Source of the DNA: Streptomyces sp. Je 1-369
Lineage (GTDB): Bacteria > Actinomycetota > Actinomycetes > Streptomycetales > Streptomycetaceae
DNA: 64,000 nt
Assembly: GCF_026810505.1 (NCBI RefSeq)
Contig: NZ_CP101750.1
Location: 1,765,448-1,829,447, forward strand
Reading direction: 5' to 3'
Shown: positions 1 through 8,641 of the stretch, in pieces
Layout: the number at the start of each line of letters is the position of its first letter
Position numbering within the stretch: the first letter of the stretch is position 1
Notes under the pieces: model-generated
What the model saw: the letters and a program-made list of their open reading frames with translations, nothing else
Told to the model about the DNA's origin: nothing
The model's database searches: none
Program-made: the position numbers and the translations under genes

Positions 1-931
1 TGCGGGTCAGGGACAGCAGGTCCCTGCCCGGCCCCGCCGGTCGGTGGCCCGTCGGCCACACCGCCCGCAACGCCCTGCGCAGCCGCACCTCCGCCACGGG
101 AATCTCCACCAGCCGCCGGGCCGCCAGCTCCTCGCCCACCGCGAGCTCGCTCAGGACCGACGGACCCGCGCCGCTCACCGCGGACGCCTTCACCGCCGTC
201 GTCGACGACAGCTCGATCAGCGGGCGGGCGAGACCGCCGAGCGCCGCGTCGAGGACCTGGCGCGTGCCCGAGCCCTCCTCGCGCAGGATCAGCGGCGTCG
301 CCGCCAGCTCGTCCGCGCCGAGAGGCTTCCTGCGCCGGGCCCACGGGTGCCCCGGCGCCGTCACGACGACCAGGCGGTCGTGGGCGATGACCACATCGTC
401 GAGTCCGCCCGGCACGGTGAGCCCTTCGACGAAGCCGAGGTCCGCCTCGCCGGCGAGGAGCCGGGACGCGACCGCCGCGGAGTTCCCCGCGAGCAGCGAC
501 ACCGCCGTGTCCGGACGCTGGGTGCGCAGGGCGATCAGCCAGCCCGGCAGCAGATACTCGGCGATCGTCATGCTCGCCGCCACCCGCAGCCTCGAGTCCC
601 GCCGCACGCGCAGCGCCTGCGCCCCCACGTCGAACGCCTCCGCCGCCTCCACGATCCGGCCCGCCCAGTCCGTGACCAGCGCGCCCGCGTCCGTGAGGCG
701 CGAACCGCGCGGCGAGCGGTCGACGAGGGCCACGCCCAGCTGCCGCTCCATGGCCCGCACCCGGCTGCTGGCGGCGGGCTGGGTGATGCCGAGCTCCCGC
801 GCCGCCCGCCCCAGGCTGCCGAGTCTGGCGACGGCGAGCAGGAGCTGCAGCGCCCCGAGATCGGGCACGCGGTGAGCCAGTGAGGCCTCGGGGGCGGCGG
901 ACGGCTCGGGGGACGCAGGGGACGTACTCAT
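1..931 (-). CDS. LysR-family transcriptional regulator (3' end cut by window)
   Basis: Reading from the ATG at 931 on the minus strand, the frame stays open to the window edge for 310 codons. The N-terminal helix-turn-helix reads LGSLGRAARELGITQPAASS, the classic LysR pattern (residues about 35-55), followed by a RVRAMERQLGVALVDR linker helix and a periplasmic-binding-like effector domain with the usual SRLLAGEADLGFVEG stretch. No stop is present, so the last few residues lie outside the window. The gene is divergent from the TDT carrier at 1003, and LysR regulators commonly control the divergent neighbour; that pairing is inference. The effector is unknown. Confidence 0.9.
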   Translation of the reverse strand, partial: MSTSPASPEPSAAPEASLAHRVPDLGALQLLLAVARLGSLGRAARELGITQPAASSRVRAMERQLGVALVDRSPRGSRLTDAGALVTDWAGRIVEAAEAFDVGAQALRVRRDSRLRVAASMTIAEYLLPGWLIALRTQRPDTAVSLLAGNSAAVASRLLAGEADLGFVEGLTVPGGLDDVVIAHDRLVVVTAPGHPWARRRKPLGADELAATPLILREEGSGTRQVLDAALGGLARPLIELSSTTAVKASAVSGAGPSVLSELAVGEELAARRLVEIPVAEVRLRRALRAVWPTGHRPAGPGRDLLSLTR

Positions 932-945
932 AAAACCAGCTTATG
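929..945. promoter_or_regulatory. Possible LysR operator, CATAA-N7-TTATG dyad
   Basis: A perfect 5-bp inverted repeat with a 7-nt spacer overlaps the LysR start codon and lies about 60 nt before the divergent carrier gene. A second short dyad, TATG-N4-CATA, follows immediately (942-953). The T-N11-A geometry suits LysR boxes, but the arms are short and chance is not excluded. Confidence 0.3.
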
Positions 946-1002
946 CCCCCATAGAACGGTGCTCCCTGGTGGCCGACCCTCACCCTGCACGACTGTGGAC
1001 AC

Positions 1003-2130
1003 ATGGTCACCACCGCACATCCCGCCGCTTCCGCGGGCGCCTCCCCCACGGCCACCGCCACCCGCGTCCTGGCGGTCCGCCACCTCGGACCGAACTGGTA
1101 CGCCGCCGTCATGGGCACCGCCATCGTCGCCAACGCGGGCGCGACGCTGCCGTACCGGTTCGCGGGACTGCGCACGGGCTGCACGATCGTGTGGGCGCTG
1201 TCCTTCGTGATGCTGGCCGTCCTGCTCACCGCCCGCGCCGCGCACTGGATCCACCACCGCGACCAGGCCCGCGCCCACCTCCTGGACCCGGCCGTCGCCC
1301 CGTTCTACGGCTGCCTGTCGATGGCGCTGCTCGCGGTCGGCGGCGGCACCCTGCTCGTCGGCGAGGACTGGATCGGCACGGACGCGGCCGTCGCGGTTGA
1401 CGCGGTGCTGTTCACCGCGGGCACGGTCATCGGGCTCGCAGCCGCCGTCGCCATCCCCTACCTGATGGTGGTCCGGCACCGCATAGCCGCCGACCAGGCC
1501 TCCCCCGTGTGGCTGCTGCCCGTGGTGGCCCCCATGGTGTCGGCGGCCGTCGGCCCGCTGCTCATCCCGCACCTGCCGGCGGGCCAGGCACAGCAGACGA
1601 TGCTGTACGCCTGCTTCGCGATGTTCGGCCTGAGCCTGCTCGCCACCCTCGTGATGCTGCCGGTGATCTTCGCCCGCCTGGTGACCGCGGGCCCGCTGCC
1701 CCCGGCCCTCACCCCCACCCTGTTCCTGGTCCTCGGCCCGCTGGGCCAGTCGACGACCGCGACCAACAAGTTCGCCGACTTCGCCCCGCACGTCGTCTCG
1801 GCCCCCCTCGACCGGGGCTTCCTCGTCTTCGCCGTCCTGTACGGCGTACCCGTGATGGGCTTCGCCCTGATGTGGCTGGCGCTGGCCGGGGCGATGGTGG
1901 TGCGCGCCGGGCGCCGCGGCATGGGGTTCGCGATGACGTGGTGGGCGTTCACCTTCCCCGTCGGCACCTGCGTGACCGGCGCGGAGGGCCTCGGCAAGCA
2001 CACGGGCCTGGCGGTGTTCGACTGGCTCGCGACCGCCCTGTTCGTGTTCCTCGTGGCGGCCTGGGCGGTGGCCCTCGCCCACACCCTGCGGGGCGTCGTC
2101 AGCGGTCGACTGCTTGCAGCGCCGCGCTGA
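1003..2130 (+). CDS. TDT-family (TehA/Ssu1/SLAC1-like) membrane transporter
   Basis: A 375-aa integral membrane protein with about ten hydrophobic segments and the family signature near the N terminus (HLGPNWYAAVMGTAIVANAG, residues about 28-47). The tellurite-resistance/dicarboxylate transporter family includes malate, sulfite and anion carriers and channels, so the substrate cannot be assigned from sequence alone. It starts at ATG 1003, 71 nt from the divergent LysR start. Its last 32 nt overlap the 3' end of the convergent BtuF-like gene, so the two messages are antisense over their ends. Fold assignment is firm, function is not. Confidence 0.85.
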   Translation: MVTTAHPAASAGASPTATATRVLAVRHLGPNWYAAVMGTAIVANAGATLPYRFAGLRTGCTIVWALSFVMLAVLLTARAAHWIHHRDQARAHLLDPAVAPFYGCLSMALLAVGGGTLLVGEDWIGTDAAVAVDAVLFTAGTVIGLAAAVAIPYLMVVRHRIAADQASPVWLLPVVAPMVSAAVGPLLIPHLPAGQAQQTMLYACFAMFGLSLLATLVMLPVIFARLVTAGPLPPALTPTLFLVLGPLGQSTTATNKFADFAPHVVSAPLDRGFLVFAVLYGVPVMGFALMWLALAGAMVVRAGRRGMGFAMTWWAFTFPVGTCVTGAEGLGKHTGLAVFDWLATALFVFLVAAWAVALAHTLRGVVSGRLLAAPR

Positions 2131-2836
2131 GTACGGCGGGCGCCTCGACCAAGGACGGCCCGTACCAGGTGAGATGGCGGCCCCCGACCAGCGCGACCGG
2201 CGTGTCCGGGAACGCCTCGGGGCCGTCGTCGCGCGTGAAGCGGTACGGCTCGTCCGGGAGCACCACCAGGTCGAGGTCCGCCGACGTCAGCTCCTCGACC
2301 GGCACGCGCGGGTACCGCTCGGTGTGGTCCGCGTACGCGTTGTCGACGCCGAGGCGCGCGAGGACGTCCCCCGCGAAGGTGTCGCGGCCCAGGACCATCC
2401 ACGGTCGGCGCCAGATGGGGACAGCCGCCCGCAGCCGGGCGGCAGGGCGCGGGACCTCCCGCCACGCCGCCTCGGCCTCGTCCAGCCACCGCGGACGTCC
2501 CGCCCCACACGCCGCGAGGACTCGCGCCAGCTCCCGGAAGGCCTGCTCCAGCGTGCGCACCTCGGTGACGAGGACCTCGATGCCCGCCGCGCGGAGCGCC
2601 GCCAGGTCGGGGGCCCGGTTCTCCTCCTCGTTGGCGACGACGAGGTCGGGCGCGAGGGCGACGACGCGCGCCACGTCGGGGTTCTTGGTCCCGCCCACCC
2701 GCGTGACGTCGAGGCCCGCCGGGTGGCTGCACCAGTCGGTCGCCCCGACCAGCGCGCCGGGCACGGTGACGGCGACCGCCTCGGTCAGCGAGGGCACCAG
2801 CGAGACGACCCGCAGCGGGCCACGCGCGCGCGACAC
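2099..2836 (-). CDS. BtuF-like helical-backbone metal/cobalamin receptor, no signal peptide
   Basis: A 245-aa protein that aligns by eye with the TroA/BtuF type III binding-protein fold: it opens VVSLVPSLTEAV, then has GATDWCSHP and VGGTKNPDVARVVALAPDLV, the usual BtuF block. There is no export signal or lipobox and no permease or ATPase nearby, so it is probably a cytoplasmic stand-alone relative rather than part of an importer. It begins 1 nt after the XRE-cupin gene ends (stop at 2838, start at 2836), so the two are almost certainly co-transcribed. Ligand unknown; corrinoid or chelated metal is the family expectation. Confidence 0.75.
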   Translation of the reverse strand: MSRARGPLRVVSLVPSLTEAVAVTVPGALVGATDWCSHPAGLDVTRVGGTKNPDVARVVALAPDLVVANEEENRAPDLAALRAAGIEVLVTEVRTLEQAFRELARVLAACGAGRPRWLDEAEAAWREVPRPAARLRAAVPIWRRPWMVLGRDTFAGDVLARLGVDNAYADHTERYPRVPVEELTSADLDLVVLPDEPYRFTRDDGPEAFPDTPVALVGGRHLTWYGPSLVEAPAVLSAALQAVDR

Positions 2837-2837
2837 G

Positions 2838-3413
2838 TCAGCGCCCCTTGTCGTCCACGGCCTCGATGTGGTCCCCCACTGCGACCACCAGGACCCGGGT
2901 GTCCGGCACGGTGGCCCGCCAGCGGTGCCGCACCCCGCCCGTGAGGAACAGCGCGTCGCCGCGCCCGAGGCGGTAGGCCCGGCCCTCGGCCTCCATCTCC
3001 ACGGCGCCCTCGACGACGTACATCAGCTCGTCGTTGCGGTGCTGGAACTCGCGTCCCTCGTCGTGGTCGCCGATGAATTCCAGGGCGTGCAGTTGGTGGT
3101 GGCCGCGGGTCAGCTCGCGTACGCGCGTGTCGGGAGTGGAGCCGTCCAGGTCCGTTTCGTCGCCCGCGCGCACCACCTCGACGGTGCGGGCCGGGTCGGC
3201 GGCGGCCAGGAGCTCCACGTCGGTGGTGCACAGGGCGTCGGCGACGCGTTGCAGCGAGCGCATGCTGGGCCGGGCCCGCTCGTTCTCGATCTGGCTGAGG
3301 AAGGGCACGGAGAGACCACTGCGCTCGGCGACGACCGCGAGGGTGAGCTCCAGCTGCCTGCGGCGTCGCCGCACGGCCGAGCCCACCCGGAGCGTCTCCT
3401 TGTGCTCGTCCAT
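2838..3413 (-). CDS. XRE-type regulator with C-terminal cupin sensor domain
   Basis: A 191-aa protein. Residues about 10-65 are a Cro/C1 helix-turn-helix (LTLAVVAERSGLSVPFLSQI, then ENERARPSMRSLQRVADAL). Residues about 115-185 are a small cupin barrel (HRNDELMYVVEGAVEMEAEG, then GDALFLTGGVRHRWRA). Family members sense small molecules through the cupin and often repress nearby metabolic or transport genes. It starts at ATG 3413 and is the first gene of a two-gene operon with the BtuF-like receptor, suggesting that the receptor's ligand or a related compound is sensed; this is inference. Confidence 0.88.
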   Translation of the reverse strand: MDEHKETLRVGSAVRRRRRQLELTLAVVAERSGLSVPFLSQIENERARPSMRSLQRVADALCTTDVELLAAADPARTVEVVRAGDETDLDGSTPDTRVRELTRGHHQLHALEFIGDHDEGREFQHRNDELMYVVEGAVEMEAEGRAYRLGRGDALFLTGGVRHRWRATVPDTRVLVVAVGDHIEAVDDKGR

Positions 3414-3518
3414 CGCCTCGACTCCCTTCAGCGCGTCGGCCCGCTCTCAACCCTGAGGGGTTCTCTGCACCCTACGCATGTTCGCCAAACGGTTTTGCCC
3501 CGTTGCCGAGACCGCCTT

Positions 3519-4508
3519 CTACAGCTCGTGCCAGTAGAGCAGTTGCCCGGACTCGCCGGGGGCGGAACCCTCGGCCGGCACGAACACGCTGACGAGCAGG
3601 GCGGGTTGGCCCCGCGGGCCGGTGAGGAGGGTCGCCGAGGGGTTGGCGAATGCGTGGCTGCCGCCGTGCGTCCGGATGTCGAGGCGGTCCGCGCGGCCAC
3701 TTGAGGGGTCGTACGCGTACGTGCCCCAGCTGCCGAAGTCGCCGCGCCGCCCCTGGCCCTCGACGAGGACCACGCGCTCCCCGCCGAGCCGCACGGGTGA
3801 CCGGTCGCCGATGTTGCCGCCGTTGCCCCAGGCGTGCACGGCACGGTCCAGGCGGCGGTCCGGCTCGGCATGCCAGTGCCGGAAGCCGGTGAGGGTGGCG
3901 CGCAGCTGGCGGTCGGTGTCGCAGCCCGCGCGGTAGTGCCCGGTGAGGTGGATGGTGGCGCCGCGCACGGCGCTGATGCTGGGGGTGCCCTCGGCGCAGC
4001 GGGAGAGGGTCAGCGGGGCGTCGAAGGCGCGGTGGGCGTGCCCGTCGAGGAGCGCGGTCGGGTTCGCGTACGCGCGTACGGCGATGTGGTTGCGGGGGTC
4101 CTTCTCGTACGCGAGGACGTATCCCCCGCGGCCGTCGGAGGCGAGGGAGGCCTGGTGGGTGCCGGGGCCGAAGTCGTGACGGCGGTGCCAGTGGCGCAGG
4201 TCGGTGGAGGTGGCGACGGCCGCGTGGAAGCGTCCGTCGGGCAGGAGCGTGTGGTACACGGCGAGGTAGGTGCCGTCCTGGGCCTGGGCGATCTGCGCGG
4301 CGTCCATGGTGCGGCCGGTGTGGTCGCGTGCGTCGTAGCGGTGGCCGTCGGCGGCGGTCACGTCCTCGGCGAGTGCGGCGAGGCGGGCGGTGCCCGCGGA
4401 GGCGGGGGCGGCGTCGGCCCGCGCGAGCTGCGCGACGAGCAGGGCGGCGGCCAGGGCCAGGGCGGCGGCCGCGGCGAAGAGCGCGGTCCTGGGCTGCCTT
4501 GCGGTCAC
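3519..4508 (-). CDS. Secreted protein of unknown function, probable beta-propeller
   Basis: A 329-aa protein beginning at GTG 4508 with a signal peptide (TALFAAAAALALAAALLVAQ followed by LARADA), so it is exported. The mature part has recurring blade-like segments such as DAAQIAQAQDGTYLAVYHT, VATSTDLRHWHRRHDF, ASDGRGGYVLAYEKD and GTPSISAVRG. This pattern resembles the five-bladed propellers of GH43/GH32-like proteins, but I cannot point to a complete catalytic triad, so no enzyme activity is assigned. The gene stands alone between the betaine transporter terminator and the XRE operon. The start is supported by the signal peptide rather than by a good ribosome site. Confidence 0.7.
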   Translation of the reverse strand: MTARQPRTALFAAAAALALAAALLVAQLARADAAPASAGTARLAALAEDVTAADGHRYDARDHTGRTMDAAQIAQAQDGTYLAVYHTLLPDGRFHAAVATSTDLRHWHRRHDFGPGTHQASLASDGRGGYVLAYEKDPRNHIAVRAYANPTALLDGHAHRAFDAPLTLSRCAEGTPSISAVRGATIHLTGHYRAGCDTDRQLRATLTGFRHWHAEPDRRLDRAVHAWGNGGNIGDRSPVRLGGERVVLVEGQGRRGDFGSWGTYAYDPSSGRADRLDIRTHGGSHAFANPSATLLTGPRGQPALLVSVFVPAEGSAPGESGQLLYWHEL

Positions 4509-4595
4509 GGGCGGGTTCTCACGTTCAGGTGTTCGAGATTGTGGGACGGGGCCCGGTCGAGCGTAGGGACTCGGCGGTCCCGCGGGAACGCCGGA

Positions 4596-4631
4596 GGGGG
4601 TGGGCTTCGCCACAGGGCGAGGCCCACCCCC
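4596..4631 (-). terminator. Terminator hairpin after the betaine transporter operon
   Basis: Strong inverted repeat GGGGGTGGGC...GCCCACCCCC with complementary inner arms, 24 nt past the stop of the fused permease gene. It is GC-rich and lacks a clear U tract, as is usual in Streptomyces. Confidence 0.7.
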
Positions 4632-4654
4632 CAGGAGTGGCGACGACGTTTCGG

Positions 4655-7264
4655 CTACTTGACCGCCGTCATCTTCTCCTCGAAGCCCGGGTTCTTCTTC
4701 AGCCAGGCGTCGACGGCATCGGGCTCGTTGTTCTTGCCCGCCTTGTTGATCTCGTTCTCCAGACTCGCCAGTTCCTTCTCGCTCATCTTGAAGTTCTTGA
4801 GCCACTTCGTGAGCTGCGGGTACTGGTTCGGGAAGTCCTTGCTGGAGAGCGACCGGATCGTGTTGCCCTTGCCGAAGCCACCCTTGGGGTCCTCCAGCTT
4901 GGTCAGGTCGTACTCGCTGTACGCCCAGTGCGGCGACCAGAGCAGAACCGCGATCGGCTCCTTCTTCGCGTACGCCGTCTTCAGCTCGGAGAGCATCGCG
5001 GGGGTCGAGCCCGCGGCGATCTCGTACTCGTCCTCGAGGCCGTAACCCGGCAGGACCTTGTCCTTGAGGGCCTGCATCACGCCGGTGCCCGGCTCGATGC
5101 CGATGATCTTGCCCTTGAACTTGTCGCCCTTGCCCTTGAGGTCCTCGAGCGACTTCACGTCCTTGACGTAGGACGGGACGGCGACCTCCAGGGAGGTCGG
5201 GCTGTACCAGGAACCGAGGTCCTTCAGGTTCGCCTTGTTCTTGTCCCAGTACGTCTTCTGCGCGGTGGGCAGCCAGGCGTCCAGGTTCAGGTCGATGTCA
5301 CCCTGCGCGAGACCGGTGTAGGCGGGGCCCACGTCGGCCGGCGTCAGCTCCATCTTGTAGCCGCGCTTCTCCAGGACGCGCTTCCACAGGTTGGTGACGG
5401 CGACGTTCTCGTCCCAGGCGAAGTACGCGGCCTTCAGCGGACGCTTCTTCTCCTCGCCGCCGGAGTTCTTCGGCAGCGGGGCGAGCTTGTCGACGACCTT
5501 CGGGTTCTTCTTCAGCCAGGTGCGCACGGCGTCCTGCTGCTTGCCCTTGCCCGCCTGGTTGATCTCCGCTTCAAGGCTGGTGAGCTGCTTCTCCTCCATC
5601 TTGAAGTTCTTCAGCCACTTGGCGACCTGCGGGTTCTCCTCGGAGAAACCCTTACGTGCCAGCGAGTGCACGCCGTCGCCCTTGCCCCAGGCACCCTTCG
5701 GGTCCTTGAGCTTCTTCAGGTCGAAGTCGTTGTACGCCCAGTGCGGCGACCACAGCGGGACGACGATCGGCTCCTTCTTCCCGTACGCCGCCTTCAGCTC
5801 GGACAGCATCGCGGTGGTGGAGCCGTCGACGACCTTGTACTCCTTGTCGAGGCCGTACTCCTTGAGGACCTTGCTCTTCAGGAGCTGCATCTCACCGGCG
5901 CTCGGCTCGATGCCGGTGATCTTCCCGTCGAACGTGCCGCCCTTGCCCTTGAGGTCGGCGAGCGAGTTCACGTCCTTCATGTACGACGGGACGGTCAGCT
6001 CCAGGGACGTCCGGTCGTACCAGGCGCCGAGGTCCTCCAGCTGCTTGCCGTACTTCTTCATGTACGTGGCGTGCGTCGTCGGCAGCCACGAGTCGGTCTG
6101 GAAGTCGACGTCGCCCTGGGCGAGCGAGGTGTAGAGCGGCCCCGCGTCCAGGAGGCTGGCGTTCACCTTGAAGCCGCGCTGCTCCAGGATCTCCTTCCAG
6201 AGGAAGGTGGAGGCGATGCCCTCGTCCCAGTTGATGTAGCCGATGTTGATTTCCTTGCCCTGGCCGACGTTGTCGGAGTCGGCCACGGGCTCGGACTTGG
6301 TGCCGCCGAAGATGCTCATGCCGCCCGCGACGAGCGCGAGGACGACGACGCCGACCATCGCGACGACGGGCCGGGGGCGGTAGTTCCAGATGTTCAGGCC
6401 CTGCGCGGCCCGCAGCTTGGCGAGCGCACGCCGGCCGAGCGGCGAGACCTGGCCGCCCAGACCGCTGGTGACGCGGTCCAGGTAGATGGCGAGGATGACG
6501 ATGGAGACGCCCGCCTCGGCGCCGAGACCGACGTCGAGCTGGCCGATGGCCGCGTTGACGTCCGCGCCGAGACCCGGGGTGCCGACCATGCCGGTCAGCG
6601 CCGCCATGGAGAGGCCGAGCATGATGACCTGGTTGACACCGGCCATGATCGTCGGCAGCGCGAGCGGCAGCTGGACCCGGAACAGGGTGTTGCGGGGCGT
6701 GGTGCCGAACGCGTCGGCGGCCTCGACCAGCTCCTTGTCGACCTGCCGGATGCCGAGCTCCGTCATGCGCACGCCGGGGGCGAGCGCGAAGACGATCGTG
6801 GCGACGATGCCCGCGGGGGCGCCCATGCGGAAGAAGAGCAGCGCCGGGATGAGGTAGATCATCGCGGGCAGCGTCTGCATGAAGTCCAGGATGGGGCGGA
6901 CGACGCCGCTGACCGTCTTGGAGCGGGCCGCCCAGATGCCCACGGGCACGGCGATGACCAGCGCCACGAAGGTCGAGACGAGCACCAGGGCCAGCGTCAT
7001 CATCGCGTTGTCCCACAGCTCCAGGGACACGATGAAGGCGAAGCCGACGAAGGCGAGGACGCCGCCGAGCAGGCCGCGCAGCCAGAACGCGATGACGGCG
7101 AGGATGCCCGCCATCAGCAGCGGCTCGGGTCCCGAGAGGACGTCGAAGACGCCGTCCCACATGTTCTGGAAGATCGTCTTGATGAACGAGAACAGCCAGT
7201 CCATGTGGGTTCTGAGCCACTCGACCGAGTCATTGACCCAGTCGCCGAAAGGAATCCTAGGCAC
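4655..7264 (-). CDS. Glycine betaine/proline ABC importer: permease fused to two tandem binding domains
   Basis: An 869-aa three-part protein. Residues about 1-285 are an OpuAB/ProW-type permease with the EAA loop EAADAFGTTP before the LP motif. An extra membrane span at about 300-320 (VVAMVGVVVLALVAGG) then places the rest outside the cell. Residues about 333-595 and 605-869 are two OpuAC-type betaine-binding domains, each opening with the same signature (GYINWDEGIASTFLW and AYFAWDENVAVTNLW) and ending with a matching helical tail (WLKKNPKVVDKLAP / WLKKNPGFEEKMTAVK). The two copies are clearly an internal duplication. The start overlaps the end of the ATPase gene by 8 nt, so the two are co-translated. 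It should import osmoprotectants under salt stress. Confidence 0.92.
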   Translation of the reverse strand: MPRIPFGDWVNDSVEWLRTHMDWLFSFIKTIFQNMWDGVFDVLSGPEPLLMAGILAVIAFWLRGLLGGVLAFVGFAFIVSLELWDNAMMTLALVLVSTFVALVIAVPVGIWAARSKTVSGVVRPILDFMQTLPAMIYLIPALLFFRMGAPAGIVATIVFALAPGVRMTELGIRQVDKELVEAADAFGTTPRNTLFRVQLPLALPTIMAGVNQVIMLGLSMAALTGMVGTPGLGADVNAAIGQLDVGLGAEAGVSIVILAIYLDRVTSGLGGQVSPLGRRALAKLRAAQGLNIWNYRPRPVVAMVGVVVLALVAGGMSIFGGTKSEPVADSDNVGQGKEINIGYINWDEGIASTFLWKEILEQRGFKVNASLLDAGPLYTSLAQGDVDFQTDSWLPTTHATYMKKYGKQLEDLGAWYDRTSLELTVPSYMKDVNSLADLKGKGGTFDGKITGIEPSAGEMQLLKSKVLKEYGLDKEYKVVDGSTTAMLSELKAAYGKKEPIVVPLWSPHWAYNDFDLKKLKDPKGAWGKGDGVHSLARKGFSEENPQVAKWLKNFKMEEKQLTSLEAEINQAGKGKQQDAVRTWLKKNPKVVDKLAPLPKNSGGEEKKRPLKAAYFAWDENVAVTNLWKRVLEKRGYKMELTPADVGPAYTGLAQGDIDLNLDAWLPTAQKTYWDKNKANLKDLGSWYSPTSLEVAVPSYVKDVKSLEDLKGKGDKFKGKIIGIEPGTGVMQALKDKVLPGYGLEDEYEIAAGSTPAMLSELKTAYAKKEPIAVLLWSPHWAYSEYDLTKLEDPKGGFGKGNTIRSLSSKDFPNQYPQLTKWLKNFKMSEKELASLENEINKAGKNNEPDAVDAWLKKNPGFEEKMTAVK

Positions 7265-8381
7265 CGCTGCTCACCTTGCCCGCGTTCTTGTCGCCCTTGT
7301 CCTGGGCGTCGCCCTCGTCCTGGGCGGGTATGGAAGTCGGCACGGCGTCTGCCGGTTCCTTCATCGGCTCGCCGAGCACGGCGAGCAGCCTGGCCCGCGG
7401 CACGACGCCGACGAGCTCGCCGTCGGCGTCGGTCACGGCGACCGGTACCTCGCTGGTGGAGCAGGGCGTGAACAGCTCGATGATCGGAGTGTCCTCGGCG
7501 ACCGTCGCGGGCGCGGCGGCCGCCACGAAGCCCTCGTCGGGCTCGGCCATGATCGCGCCCGCCGTGAGCACCCGGGAACGGTCGACGTCCTGCGTGAACG
7601 CGGCGACGTAGTCGTTGGCCGGGGTGACCAGGATGTCCTCGGAGTTGCCGATCTGGACGATGCGGCCGTCGCGCATGACGGCGATCTGGTCGCCCAGGCG
7701 CATGGCCTCGTTGAGGTCGTGGGTGATGAAGACGATGGTCTTCTTCAGCCGCTTCTGCAGTACGAGGAGCTGGTCCTGCATGTCGCGCCGGATCAGCGGG
7801 TCGAGCGCGCTGAACGACTCGTCCATGAGGAGCAGGTCGGCGTCGGTGGCGAGCGCGCGGGCGAGGCCCACGCGCTGCTGCATGCCGCCGGACAGCTCGT
7901 CGGGCCAGGACTTCTCCCAGCCCTTGAGGCCCGCGAGCTCCAGCGCCTCGGTGGCGCGCTTCTCGCGCTCGGCGCGGGGCACGCCCTGCACCTCGAGGCC
8001 GTAACCGGCGTTCTCCAGGACGCTGCGGTGCGGGAAGAGCGCGAAGTGCTGGAAGACCATGCTGATCTTCTTGGAGCGCACCTCCCGCATCTCGCGCGCG
8101 CTCAGCTCGGTCAGGTCCTGACCGTCGAAGCGGACATGACCGGCCGTCGGCTCCGACAGTCCGTTGAGCATGCGCAACAACGTGGACTTGCCGGATCCGG
8201 AGAGACCCATGACGACGAAGATCTGGCCCGGCTCGACCTCGAAGGACGCGTCGATCACGGCAGCGGTGGTGCCGTTGGCGCGCAGCTCCTCTCGGTCGGC
8301 TCCGTGGCGGAGTTGCTCCACCGCGTCATCGGGTCGTCTGCCGAACACTTTGTACAAGTGCTCGGCCTGCAGCCTGGACAC
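7257..8381 (-). CDS. opuAA: Glycine betaine/proline ABC transporter ATP-binding protein with CBS domains
   Basis: A 374-aa ATPase of the OpuAA/ProV type: Walker A GLSGSGKST, signature LSGGMQQRVGLARAL, Walker B LLLMDESFSALDP, and a C-terminal CBS pair (about 265-350), which in this family senses ionic strength or nucleotides. The start is set by the ribosome site: GAGAGG at 8392-8387 runs into an upstream in-frame GTG (8387), so the GTG at 8381, five nt further on, is preferred. It overlaps the fused permease-receptor gene by 8 nt, forming a two-gene operon. The last 20 residues are charged and low-complexity. Confidence 0.9.
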   Translation of the reverse strand: MSRLQAEHLYKVFGRRPDDAVEQLRHGADREELRANGTTAAVIDASFEVEPGQIFVVMGLSGSGKSTLLRMLNGLSEPTAGHVRFDGQDLTELSAREMREVRSKKISMVFQHFALFPHRSVLENAGYGLEVQGVPRAEREKRATEALELAGLKGWEKSWPDELSGGMQQRVGLARALATDADLLLMDESFSALDPLIRRDMQDQLLVLQKRLKKTIVFITHDLNEAMRLGDQIAVMRDGRIVQIGNSEDILVTPANDYVAAFTQDVDRSRVLTAGAIMAEPDEGFVAAAAPATVAEDTPIIELFTPCSTSEVPVAVTDADGELVGVVPRARLLAVLGEPMKEPADAVPTSIPAQDEGDAQDKGDKNAGKVSSGA

Positions 8382-8406
8382 ATACACCTCTCGGGTCGAA
8401 CCAAGA

Positions 8407-8433
8407 CGGCCCGCCTCCCCCGCCGGCGGGCCG
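8407..8433 (-). promoter_or_regulatory. Perfect 9-bp hairpin in the leader of the betaine transporter mRNA
   Basis: CGGCCCGCC and GGCGGGCCG are separated by a 9-nt C-rich loop and sit 26 nt before the ATPase start codon. The rest of the 260-nt divergent gap to the exonuclease gene (8382-8641) carries no other feature I can name. The hairpin could be a leader attenuator or just mRNA structure. Confidence 0.4.
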
Positions 8434-8641
8434 TGAGCGGCACGGGGTCTGCCCGCTTACCGATCGAAAAGTTGAATATGCGACCGGGTCCGCTCCGGGT
8501 GCGCACCTGCCCACGCTTATGCAGGCCAAACCGATGAGTGGCCCACGTCACATCCGTTGCGCTGTCGGCACGGTGTGGCGCGATGCGCAACGCGGCCACA
8601 CCTTCGTACGCAGCACGTTCGCACTGTCAGTGCCGTGCGGC

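Noticed and set aside
4328..7471. A 1047-codon open frame opposite the betaine transporter
   Set aside because: Arg/Leu-rich shadow of a clear transporter gene, with no start context.
8382..8641. Riboswitch before the betaine operon
   Set aside because: Only one simple hairpin is present; no complex aptamer structure can be drawn.
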